The notes under the pieces were generated by a model. That model was not told the origin of the DNA, did not search any database, and saw only the letters and a list, made by a program, of their open reading frames with translations. Below, one piece after another: positions 14,127-20,359 of a stretch of 20,359 bases of DNA (its first letter is position 1; every line of letters starts with the position of its first letter). The position numbers were made by a program, and so were the translations under genes. This stretch comes from a virus: IMG/VR virus record IMGVR_UViG_3300009537_000224, positions 1 to 20,359 of that record; one strand, 5' to 3'.

Positions 14127-14582
14127 TTAAATTTTCCATGCTTTTACAACCTCCACGTTCTTTTGAAATACCAGCCCGTTAACACCGGGGATTACCATGA
14201 AATCATTAAACCCCATGATAGCCATCGTAATACCATTCGTCAATCGTACTGCCACAGGGTCAGCGCTTTTCACCTTGACGCAGGCAATGTCGCCTGCCAT
14301 CATTTCATCTGCGTCAATCTCCGGGGCATCAAATTCATCAGCAAGTTTGGTAACGGTTTCCAGTATGGCCCCGCCTGAGTATTCGTGCATAGCCCTTAAA
14401 CCGCCGAAAGCGTCATGATATTTGCCTTTAAACGGCGCCCCCACATCAACGCCGGTGATTGTTTTTACGCCGTCACAGGCCGCCAGACAACAGTCAAACT
14501 GTCCCCACTGAAACGGTCTGTAAGTATTGGTCTCGATAAATTCACCCAATTTCTTTTCCCACCCCTCTATTTTTCTGGTCAT
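14127..14582 (-). CDS. DUF6950-family protein, NlpC/P60-like
   Basis: 151 aa, start overlapping the stop of the tail tubular B-like gene (ATGA). The motif FQWGQFDCCLAACDGVKTIT at 24-43 is the DUF6950 signature, an NlpC/P60-like arrangement in which C31 (or C32) would be the nucleophile. GLRAMHEYSGGAI and the MAGDIACVKV segment near 96-104 also fit. Proteins of this family are frequent in phage tail gene clusters and may be cell-wall peptidases of the virion, but activity is not established and the catalytic His is not obvious to me. Here it stands between tail tubular B and internal virion genes, where a virion murein hydrolase would be useful because the gp16-like protein lacks a visible one. 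Confidence 0.7.
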   Translation of the reverse strand: MTRKIEGWEKKLGEFIETNTYRPFQWGQFDCCLAACDGVKTITGVDVGAPFKGKYHDAFGGLRAMHEYSGGAILETVTKLADEFDAPEIDADEMMAGDIACVKVKSADPVAVRLTNGITMAIMGFNDFMVIPGVNGLVFQKNVEVVKAWKI

Positions 14583-17062
14583 TTTAACGCATTTAATGAA
14601 ATGGTTGGAGCTATCGCCAATAAAGTGAATGGCGCCGGGTCATCGTTCTGGATAAGAATCCTCGCATCCGTATCCCACCCGCCGTCAAATGCGTAATATT
14701 TTTCGCCTGTAAACAACGGCGCTCCTGCGTCTAAAGGGTCGCTAACATCCCTGAATTCGTGAGTTTCCAGATTGTCGGCATCAGGGCCAAAGGTGATCGT
14801 ATGGCTGTTAAGCAGAACGAACGTAACCCCGACAACCCTTTTAGTCTTTCCTATAGACGTCCCCGCCGCATTACCGCCCTCAAATTTCAAGGTTTTCAGC
14901 TTGTGGGTGTATCTTAACCCCATCTGTGCAACAGAAGAGGCTATATCCAATGTGACAGCCCCGCCAGAGACGGTCTTGTCGTCCTGTATAGCCCCATCAG
15001 CCCATACACCGACCGTCTCGCCCTCAAGATGGTCTAACCCGGTCATTGCTGTGGTTGACGTACTGTCATAGGTTACCAGAGAATCAAGGTAATAAGCATC
15101 CTCCTGATCGTCCCCCGTCTCGAAATCACGCTCAAACATCTCGATATAGCGTTTGGTTTCCCCATTAATTGTCCGTTTGACGATAAGCCACACCTCATCA
15201 CGGTTTGTTGAGTCTTGAGTCTGCCCTGAACCGTTCGTGCCGGGGATAGTGGACACGCTTTCAACCACAGAATTTCCGCTCCCAAAAGAACCGCCTATGA
15301 TATGCCGTCCCCACGCCACCACGTCTTCCTTCCTCCTGAACGTCATGGACAGCAATTGACCGTCATTTCTAACCCCCCAGACGATAGAATCAGGTTCTTC
15401 GGCGTAATCCATTTCCTCAACGCCGCCACGGGTGATATGTTCTGCAAGTCTCGTCATATCAAAGCCTTCGTACCCGTCAGATTCAAAAGTGAACCCGAAT
15501 TCCAGAATCTTGCGTTTGCCGCGCTGGATAAACAGAACGACATTATCAACCCGTACAGGCTCAAGATCGGCTGATTGTCTGGTAATCTGCCGCCTTACGG
15601 CTATATTGGACGGGGCTAAAGTTCCTGAGTTCGTTGCCGATGGTATCCATTCACCCCCGGCTGTACCCATAGCCAGCGTATCCTCTCCCGCGCTCATCCA
15701 GAATATAGCATTTACGTCATTAGCCGATATGGTAATAACGAAAGCATCGTCGTCCTGTACGGTTCCATCCCACGTTCCCGCTGTCGGATCGGAATCAGGA
15801 GCCATGTTTTCAATATCAGAGGTCTGAGAGGCCCAAAAGGTTTGCGGCTGATCGCCATTATTAGCGGCAAACATTCTCTGCTCAAAGAATGCCCCGCACG
15901 ATGGATATCCGTCAGTAGCCGACCATGCGCCTAGTGCCCACCGGGTTTCAGCGACAGTTGAAACTACCGTTCTTTTAATATCCACAGTCACCGCTGTGGT
16001 TGACGTGAATCCGGTAATAACGCCCCAACCCCAGTTAACCGTAGCCTCATCAGTCAACCTTATTAATCTGCCTACATCCGTGGTCTTGAACCCCTCGTCA
16101 TTATTAATACCAGTAACAGCCGAGGCTGTGAAAGTGACGCCTAATCCTGTGGCCGCTCCCGCCGTCATCGTGGTGGCAGTCGTGTTCTCATCAAGATAAG
16201 GACCGTCCTGCCACGCAACCTCAACCAAAGACCATGTGGTATGTCCTCTCCTTTCCAGCTTGTATGTCGGGTGTGCCACGTGGAACAAATACAGGACATC
16301 AGCCGATTGAGGCCCGTCCACCTTGGGAATCTGCGCCTCCGTGTAAGGCGTAGTCAATTCTATCGGCGCGTTGTCAATCAAGGACACATCATCAACCTGC
16401 AAGGTCTTGGCGGTCGTATGTAAAAACTGAACATAAAAGTCAACGCCAGTAACATCAAATGCGTAAGTGTGCCAGCCTACATAAGCCTTGAAATCATTGA
16501 CTATTTCAGTTCCCTTGGAACTTGTCCCGACCCTCAGTTTTAGATAATCCCCCGGCGCGCCATAAACCCTGAATCTTAAAACACGTTCTCCTCCCGACGT
16601 GCTTGTAACCTGCTGTTCTGCGTGGCCATCAGTAGTCCCGTTTGACGTGATAGACATTCTGGTATTGCCAGCGTCATGGGATATAGACGAACTGGCCCCC
16701 GATCTGTCCGTCCAGCTTGTGATTCCAGAATCAAACGTACCATTGGTTATCGAATCAGCGATATTATTAGCCGTGATCTGGGCTTGATTGCGGTAAAACC
16801 GGAACATCTGCTCGCCCATTTCGATCTGATAGGCCTGAGTGGTGGAAAACTGGAATTTCTTTAGCCTGCCTTTAACCCCTGACGATTTCAGTTCTTTGAT
16901 AAACCGAGTCCCGCCTCTACGCATAGCCCCGCCTTCCGGCAATGGGATCATGTTCTCCATGATCTCAACACCGCTTGGGTATTTGGCGAAATCTACCCTC
17001 GTAGATAGCCTTTCGGACAATTCTCCGGCATTAAACGAGGGACTTAGAGGCTGAATCTTCAT
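14579..17062 (-). CDS. Tail tubular protein B-like (T7 gp12-like) nozzle/stabilisation protein
   Basis: 827 aa, ATG start nine bases after the upstream gene. The N-terminus MKIQPLSPSFNAGELSERLS, then RVDFAKYPSGVEIMENMIPL and GGAMRRGGTRFI, is a recognisable start of podovirus tail nozzle/stabilisation proteins, and the long beta-rich body fits (many Thr, Gly, Asp and Trp). The section SADVLYLFHVAHPTYKLERR near 260-280 is also typical. In the virion the protein would form the lower tail tube under the gatekeeper protein encoded just upstream. T7 gp12 is 794 aa. Its stop overlaps the DUF6950 start, so the two are co-translated. Confidence 0.82.
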   Translation of the reverse strand: MKIQPLSPSFNAGELSERLSTRVDFAKYPSGVEIMENMIPLPEGGAMRRGGTRFIKELKSSGVKGRLKKFQFSTTQAYQIEMGEQMFRFYRNQAQITANNIADSITNGTFDSGITSWTDRSGASSSISHDAGNTRMSITSNGTTDGHAEQQVTSTSGGERVLRFRVYGAPGDYLKLRVGTSSKGTEIVNDFKAYVGWHTYAFDVTGVDFYVQFLHTTAKTLQVDDVSLIDNAPIELTTPYTEAQIPKVDGPQSADVLYLFHVAHPTYKLERRGHTTWSLVEVAWQDGPYLDENTTATTMTAGAATGLGVTFTASAVTGINNDEGFKTTDVGRLIRLTDEATVNWGWGVITGFTSTTAVTVDIKRTVVSTVAETRWALGAWSATDGYPSCGAFFEQRMFAANNGDQPQTFWASQTSDIENMAPDSDPTAGTWDGTVQDDDAFVITISANDVNAIFWMSAGEDTLAMGTAGGEWIPSATNSGTLAPSNIAVRRQITRQSADLEPVRVDNVVLFIQRGKRKILEFGFTFESDGYEGFDMTRLAEHITRGGVEEMDYAEEPDSIVWGVRNDGQLLSMTFRRKEDVVAWGRHIIGGSFGSGNSVVESVSTIPGTNGSGQTQDSTNRDEVWLIVKRTINGETKRYIEMFERDFETGDDQEDAYYLDSLVTYDSTSTTAMTGLDHLEGETVGVWADGAIQDDKTVSGGAVTLDIASSVAQMGLRYTHKLKTLKFEGGNAAGTSIGKTKRVVGVTFVLLNSHTITFGPDADNLETHEFRDVSDPLDAGAPLFTGEKYYAFDGGWDTDARILIQNDDPAPFTLLAIAPTISLNALK

Positions 17063-17071
17063 CTTACTTCC

Positions 17072-17671
17072 CTACCGCCATCGGCTTGAACGTGCGTCCA
17101 CCCACGACCCGCGCGGTCTGGTTTCCGGTGTTGAACCTAGAGCGTCTACAGACAAGGCATGGCCTAACGCTCTCTTGGCCTTCTTGCTCAACTGCTCCTC
17201 CATGACATTAGACGAGGCCAGGGAAATCGACAAAATCTGTGCTAGCGCAAGTATCAATGCCTTGCGGAACAACGGGGTCATTATATTTGGGTCGGTTTCC
17301 AGTTTGACGTAATCCAGATAAATATCCTCCGCGCTGGATTCCAGTATCCGCTTGGACCCCACCTGCCCCTCCCTGTAAATCATTGTTCCTGTCCCCGCAT
17401 CGTTATTGCTGACAGAATTTGTACGCACCCAGTCGGACGGCAGTTCGTAAGCGTAATCAAACCCATACGCGGGGGCAGTGGATAACCTGCCAAGTTTCAC
17501 TTTGACGCTGGCGAATTTCCAATGGCCAGCCGCCAGAAGGCCCGCAAGAGTTTCGTTATATATATTATTAACAGCCGTGGCCGGGGTGGAATTGCTTTGC
17601 GTAAAAGACGTGATAGTCTTCTCGCCTATCATTCGCAATGCGACATTCGCCATTTCAACTTTATCAGGCAC
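17072..17671 (-). CDS. Tail tubular protein A-like (T7 gp11-like) adaptor/gatekeeper
   Basis: 199 aa from GTG 17671, with AGGAGC six bases upstream. An ATG at residue 7 is an alternative. The beginning EMANVALRMIGEKTITSFTQ, then NNIYNETLAGLLAAGHWKFA (a helix ending HWKFA), is characteristic of tail tubular A family proteins, which join the portal to the tail nozzle. FDYAYELPSDWVR and a C-terminal helix (FRKALILALAQILSISLASS) agree. T7 gp11 is 196 aa. The last residues are Arg/Trp-rich. It overlaps the upstream 171-aa gene by eight bases and is followed closely by tail tubular B, the standard order. Confidence 0.85.
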   Translation of the reverse strand: MPDKVEMANVALRMIGEKTITSFTQSNSTPATAVNNIYNETLAGLLAAGHWKFASVKVKLGRLSTAPAYGFDYAYELPSDWVRTNSVSNNDAGTGTMIYREGQVGSKRILESSAEDIYLDYVKLETDPNIMTPLFRKALILALAQILSISLASSNVMEEQLSKKAKRALGHALSVDALGSTPETRPRGSWVDARSSRWR

Positions 17672-18179
17672 TTAAAGCTCCTACGCCGTTAACGGGAATG
17701 GGGATTTCACCATTCGCTATTTGATGGGCTGTCGCTTTATCATCGACTTCGGCGACGATTTTCCCATCCACTAGTACCAGATGCTTGCGGGAACCAACAG
17801 ACCATTTAACCGTCCCATTACCATTAACAAATCTTTCCTCCGGTTCCTCAATGACTTCCTCCTGAATCGGGTCTTCATGTCTGTACCTGTGGATAGTATC
17901 GCCGACAGGCCGAATCACAACGTTATCGCCCGCCAGTGATATGACGACCGTTTCACAGGATGCTACCAGTTTGTCAATCCTCGGTTCGCCATTGAAATGA
18001 TTGCTGAATTCCATCAGGTGTATGATATCGCCTGGCATGAAATTCCCGCGCAATGATCTGAAAAACCCCTCGCCAAGACACGCTTCCAGCGGGTGCGCGT
18101 AGCATGAATAAGTATAAACTTTGCGTAGCCCGTCTTCCGGTTTTGTCAATTTATCCGCTAATGCCGGTATGTCACTCAT
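17664..18179 (-). CDS. Unknown phage protein before the tail genes (171 aa)
   Basis: 171 aa, start overlapping the upstream stop. No family recognised. Residues 1-100 contain SCYAHPLEACLGEGFFRSLR, MPGDIIHLMEF and a beta-rich VVISLAGDNVVIRPVGDT. A charged linker (EEVIEEPEERF) leads to a C-terminal small domain with GTVKWSVGSRKHLVLVDGKI and EVDDKATAHQIANGEIPIPV. The two-domain design with a Glu-rich hinge suggests a structural or decorating protein. It follows the glycosyltransferase and directly precedes tail tubular A in one operon, so it may be a virion neck/decoration protein or the acceptor of the modification. Both are inference. Confidence 0.6.
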   Translation of the reverse strand: MSDIPALADKLTKPEDGLRKVYTYSCYAHPLEACLGEGFFRSLRGNFMPGDIIHLMEFSNHFNGEPRIDKLVASCETVVISLAGDNVVIRPVGDTIHRYRHEDPIQEEVIEEPEERFVNGNGTVKWSVGSRKHLVLVDGKIVAEVDDKATAHQIANGEIPIPVNGVGALSA

Positions 18180-18343
18180 AAATCCCCCTTGGTTTCGATT
18201 AATTCTTTCAATGATTTATCCCAATTCTTGCTTCTCTCGTATTCCATGTTCTCTTTAATTGCTTTCATATCTATAAGCAGTTCTTCCAGACCGAGAATGC
18301 ACTGCGTAACCGCCTCATATTCCAATTTTTCCTGTTCGTTCAT
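18176..18343 (-). CDS. 55-residue helical protein in an overlap chain
   Basis: ATG 18343 overlaps the stop of the glycosyltransferase gene (ATGA), and its own TGA overlaps the ATG of the 171-aa gene. It encodes MNEQEKLEYEAVTQCILGLE, then ELLIDMKAIKENMEYERSKN and WDKSLKELIETKGDL. It is wholly alpha-helical in character and acidic/basic mixed, likely a coiled-coil dimer. Function is unknown. Overlaps at both ends make it a confident gene despite its size. Confidence 0.62.
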   Translation of the reverse strand: MNEQEKLEYEAVTQCILGLEELLIDMKAIKENMEYERSKNWDKSLKELIETKGDL

Positions 18344-18993
18344 TGCCAATGTTTTTTTACCCAGTCAAGGTGCGTGTATTCATGGTTTTTTTGCCTGCCA
18401 TGAAAGAAAACAATCCTTGCTCTGTCAGGTATGGTTTCCCTGATAGTGTAACGGTCTGGTTTGGCTGAAAACATCTGATCGGGGAATAGATCCTGCCAGT
18501 ATTCCATATTTTCACCTAATTGCTTTTCCAGCCAGAATCTCTCATTCCCGCCCGTATCCTCCCCTGTTTTCTGAGGGTCCAGTTCCAATGCCTTATACAA
18601 TTTTTCCTCTAAATCCTCATCACCGCCCTGCCACGCATTCAAAGCCCCGCATGGTTTTCTTGGCCTGTAAAAATCCTCGATTGTGCAAAACTTGCCTTGA
18701 TAGCCAAGAATGTGGTCAATATTCCCGGTAATGACGACATCCAGATCAAACATGAACTGCGTGCCAAGCAACCCGTAAGACGTGTCATAAGCCGCCATTT
18801 TCTTTAATCTCCTGAACCAATCCACTTTCAGGGGCAGACATTCTATCCCCGTAACTGGCCTGTCTGTAATACAATAAAAATCAAATGGTTGAGTCGTATG
18901 TCGTTCCACCATGTTTTTCAAGGTATGAACATACCGTTCGCCCTCTTTCCAGTCCCCCCATAAATAACAAAGAACATTGACTCTATTTAACAC
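18340..18993 (-). CDS. GT-A-type glycosyltransferase-like protein
   Basis: 217 aa from GTG 18993, with GGAAGAAG upstream; it overlaps the previous gene by 11 bases. It starts RVNVLCYLWGDWKEGERYVH, then FDFYCITDRPVTGIECLPLK, and has QFMFDLDVVITGNIDHIL at 79-96 with D83-L-D85 as the metal-binding DxD of a GT-A fold. This is the layout of family-8-like or capsular-type transferases (large-scale 'FCITD...DLDVVI.GNID' proteins found in many phages and bacteria). Donor sugar and acceptor are unknown. Neighbouring methyltransferases suggest a methylated sugar placed on a virion protein or other polymer. It shows no similarity that I can see to the TAGT at 1794-2654. Confidence 0.7.
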   Translation of the reverse strand: MLNRVNVLCYLWGDWKEGERYVHTLKNMVERHTTQPFDFYCITDRPVTGIECLPLKVDWFRRLKKMAAYDTSYGLLGTQFMFDLDVVITGNIDHILGYQGKFCTIEDFYRPRKPCGALNAWQGGDEDLEEKLYKALELDPQKTGEDTGGNERFWLEKQLGENMEYWQDLFPDQMFSAKPDRYTIRETIPDRARIVFFHGRQKNHEYTHLDWVKKHWQ

Positions 18994-19249
18994 TGTTTAT
19001 TTCTTCTTCCTTGGTTTCGTAAATTAACTCAGCCATTCTCATATTGTAGTTTTCCAGTAATTTATGCCCCATACGGTGAGCCATATCATGCGCTTCATTC
19101 AAAAGATCATGGATTTCAGGATCGTCTGTTTTATTGTATATATCCCGCATGACCTGACATATAGACCTGTAATTGGGATTGGTATATTTTGCCCTGATCG
19201 GGTACTTGATTTCCCTTTTAGGCGGGTTATCATCCAGTTTAAGCCCCAT
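18983..19249 (-). CDS. 88-aa helical protein between methyltransferase and glycosyltransferase
   Basis: ATG 19249 is chosen because GGAGGT (19263-19258) stands eight bases upstream; a longer start at 19285 would add 12 residues inside the methyltransferase. The N-terminus is basic and Pro-rich (LDDNPPKREIKYPIRAKY). The rest is helical: YRSICQVMRDIYNKTDDPEI, then HDLLNEAHDMAHRMGHKLLE. Proteins with a DPEI-x-x-LL-x-EA-x-x-MA helix pair occur in other phages beside methyltransferase genes, but I know no function. It could be an adaptor for the enzymes on both sides. Confidence 0.6.
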   Translation of the reverse strand: MGLKLDDNPPKREIKYPIRAKYTNPNYRSICQVMRDIYNKTDDPEIHDLLNEAHDMAHRMGHKLLENYNMRMAELIYETKEEEINSVK

Positions 19250-19787
19250 AGCCACGGACCTCCATAGGTTTCTGGAACGCGTCAATATGCTTTAATTTCT
19301 CAGCCGCCATCACAAACACCTGCCTGTTTTCCGGCAAACCCGGCATGGGGAATTCGTCTTTCACGGTAAATCCGTTGAGTTCGCAGAATTTGGCTATCCA
19401 TTTGGGGACGGTGCGGTTTATGCCGTGACTGTGCCAACCGCCGTCCGGGTGAACGGATATCAACATGCCGCCAACCTGCACAGCGGATAATGCGTTTGAC
19501 CATGCGCTATGGTTGTCCCATACATGCTCAAGCGTCCCTATATTAATAACTGTTCTGTATTTTTGGAATATGGAGGGTTGGGGGTCGTTCAGGTTGAGCT
19601 TTAAATCACCGCCGTCCAGATCAATGGAGGTGTAATCTGCAACGCCGAGGCTTGCGAAGAAATCTCTTGCGGTATCAAATGATTCCATGCCGCAGGATTG
19701 ATTGCCCATCATTAACACAGGGTCTTTAAACCACCGGAGATTGGAATATTTGGAGTACATAGGCATATGCTTTGGATTGATAGTCAT
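19239..19787 (-). CDS. Class I SAM-dependent methyltransferase-like protein
   Basis: 182 aa, start overlapping the upstream methyltransferase stop (ATGA). The pattern is of a small Rossmann methyltransferase: VLMMGNQSCGMESFDTARDF at 24-43, YTSIDLDGGDLKLNLN at 52-67 (acidic residue binding the SAM ribose), TVINIGTLEHVWD at 79-91 and AVQVGGMLISVHP at 102-114. The first motif has GNQ in place of a G-x-G loop, so SAM binding may be altered. Phage members with NIGTLEHV are often found with glycosyltransferases. There is no target recognition domain as in DNA methylases, so a sugar, lipid or small-molecule acceptor is more likely. Confidence 0.7.
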   Translation of the reverse strand: MTINPKHMPMYSKYSNLRWFKDPVLMMGNQSCGMESFDTARDFFASLGVADYTSIDLDGGDLKLNLNDPQPSIFQKYRTVINIGTLEHVWDNHSAWSNALSAVQVGGMLISVHPDGGWHSHGINRTVPKWIAKFCELNGFTVKDEFPMPGLPENRQVFVMAAEKLKHIDAFQKPMEVRGYGA

Positions 19788-20281
19788 ACGATTTCAATGC
19801 CCCAGCAATAATCAGAGAACTCCGATACCCCGGAGCCAAACTTTTCATCAACAGCTTCAGTCACCCCGGGGAATCTTTCATGGTGGTAATCATGCCCCAT
19901 CATATACCCGCCTGATTTTACTTTAGGCAACCAGGCATTGATCTCACTTCTAACTGATTCATAACTATGATCCGCATCTATAAAAACGTAATCCAATGAT
20001 TTATCCGCAAATTCCAACGCCGCAAGAACAGTATCCATTTTCAATATCTTAATCCTGCCGTTGTACTTCTTGATACCTTCCATGACGACAGTCTCAAAAT
20101 AGTCCATTTGATCTTGAGGTTTGCCGTGAAACTCTTTCCAGATATCAACCCCGGTAATATTGAGATAAGGAAACCGTTTAGCTAAGCGAAGCAGGGTGTC
20201 TCCTTTTAAAACTCCTAATTCCACCCCGTTCTGCCAACCGCGGGATTCTATTAACTCCCCGATAATGTCCCATCTTCTCAT
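19784..20281 (-). CDS. SAM-dependent methyltransferase, Methyltransf_24-like
   Basis: 165 aa from ATG 20281. The stop of the gene before it (TAG 20284-20282) is directly adjacent and no ribosome binding site is visible, so it probably depends on reinitiation. Motif I is NGVELGVLKGDTLLRLA at 18-34, followed by ITGVDIWKEFHG at 42-53, LDYVFIDADHSYESVRSEI at 96-114 and SGGYMMGHDYHH at 123-134. These are hallmarks of the Methyltransf_24 / cephalosporin-hydroxylase-like group often linked to sugar or polysaccharide methylation. The length is compact but complete. Together with the 182-aa enzyme and the GT it forms a coupled modification unit upstream of the tail genes. Confidence 0.78.
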   Translation of the reverse strand: MRRWDIIGELIESRGWQNGVELGVLKGDTLLRLAKRFPYLNITGVDIWKEFHGKPQDQMDYFETVVMEGIKKYNGRIKILKMDTVLAALEFADKSLDYVFIDADHSYESVRSEINAWLPKVKSGGYMMGHDYHHERFPGVTEAVDEKFGSGVSEFSDYCWGIEIV

Positions 20282-20359
20282 CTAGGTGAACCAAGTAATT
20301 CTTTCGTGAACCCTGACATTGAAAATACCAAACCTTTGAAGTAGCTTCTGAACAGATGC
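20282..20359 (-). CDS. C-terminal end of a gene continuing off the right edge
   Basis: The last 25 codons of a minus-strand gene are visible, encoding ASVQKLLQRFGIFNVRVHER then ITWFT, followed by TAG. It touches the methyltransferase start. The piece is too short to name. Frame, direction and abutment agree with membership of the same operon. Confidence 0.5.
   Translation of the reverse strand, partial: ASVQKLLQRFGIFNVRVHERITWFT

Noticed and set aside
13929-14378. Plus-strand Ala/Val-rich frame across 13929-14378
   Set aside because: It is the mirror of the Ala/Gly-rich internal virion gene and crosses a gene boundary on the coding strand. The repeat-like amino acids come from codon bias.
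1-20359. tRNA genes, CRISPR arrays, insertion sequences or integrase genes
   Set aside because: I saw no cloverleaf, no spaced repeats, and no transposase or recombinase protein in any frame. Absence of an integrase here does not prove a lytic phage because the genome is incomplete.

Overview
This window is a piece of a tailed bacteriophage genome (or prophage) whose virion genes follow a podovirus, T7-like plan. The evidence is the block on the minus strand. Read in transcription order it holds a tail tubular protein A-like gene (199 aa), a tail tubular protein B-like gene (827 aa), an NlpC/P60-like DUF6950 gene (151 aa), three internal-virion-protein-like genes (200, about 631 and 1298 aa) and a tail fibre with a T7-type N-terminus (463 aa). 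Order and sizes parallel T7 gp11, gp12, gp14, gp15, gp16 and gp17. The terminase, portal, capsid and any phage RNA polymerase lie outside the window, so a finer taxonomic call is not possible. A Gram-negative host is indicated by a nested spanin gene pair with a lipoprotein signal and by an outer-membrane beta-barrel protein.

Layout. Plus strand, 1-1481: end of a replication module, with the C-terminal part of a replication initiator-like protein, a zinc-ribbon protein in the helicase-loader position, and a DUF1064-type PD-(D/E)XK nuclease, all linked by 4-base stop/start overlaps. Plus strand, 1556-2654: an AT-richer two-gene unit, a small 'SIWFP' protein and a TET-associated-type glycosyltransferase (TAGT), a family tied to sugar modification of phage DNA bases. 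Plus strand, 2673-4418: an outer-membrane protein and then a lysis cassette of M15 peptidase endolysin, holin-like protein, 33-residue membrane protein, i-spanin and embedded o-spanin. Plus strand, 4408-5479: a train of very small coupled genes, two with paired cysteines and two membrane or secreted. The two gene sets meet tail to tail at about 5480 with a 4-base gap.

Minus strand, 20359-5484, apparently one long operon: the end of an unknown gene, two SAM-dependent methyltransferases, an 88-aa helical protein, a GT-A-like glycosyltransferase, a 55-aa helical protein, a 171-aa unknown protein, then the tail and internal-virion genes, the tail fibre, a tail-fibre-assembly-like protein, and two further small membrane proteins that could form a second holin or lysis-control unit.

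Points to look at again: the gp15-like gene has no ATG, GTG, TTG or CTG at its expected N-terminus, but a good Shine-Dalgarno sits in front of an in-frame ATC; the methyltransferase/glycosyltransferase island is transcribed directly into the tail genes; sugar-transfer genes occur on both strands; and several tiny ORFs with their own ribosome binding sites sit in the 4-base-overlap chain. Nothing here can be claimed as a wholly new system from sequence reading alone. The island upstream of the tail genes and the TAGT pair are the best candidates for undescribed chemistry.
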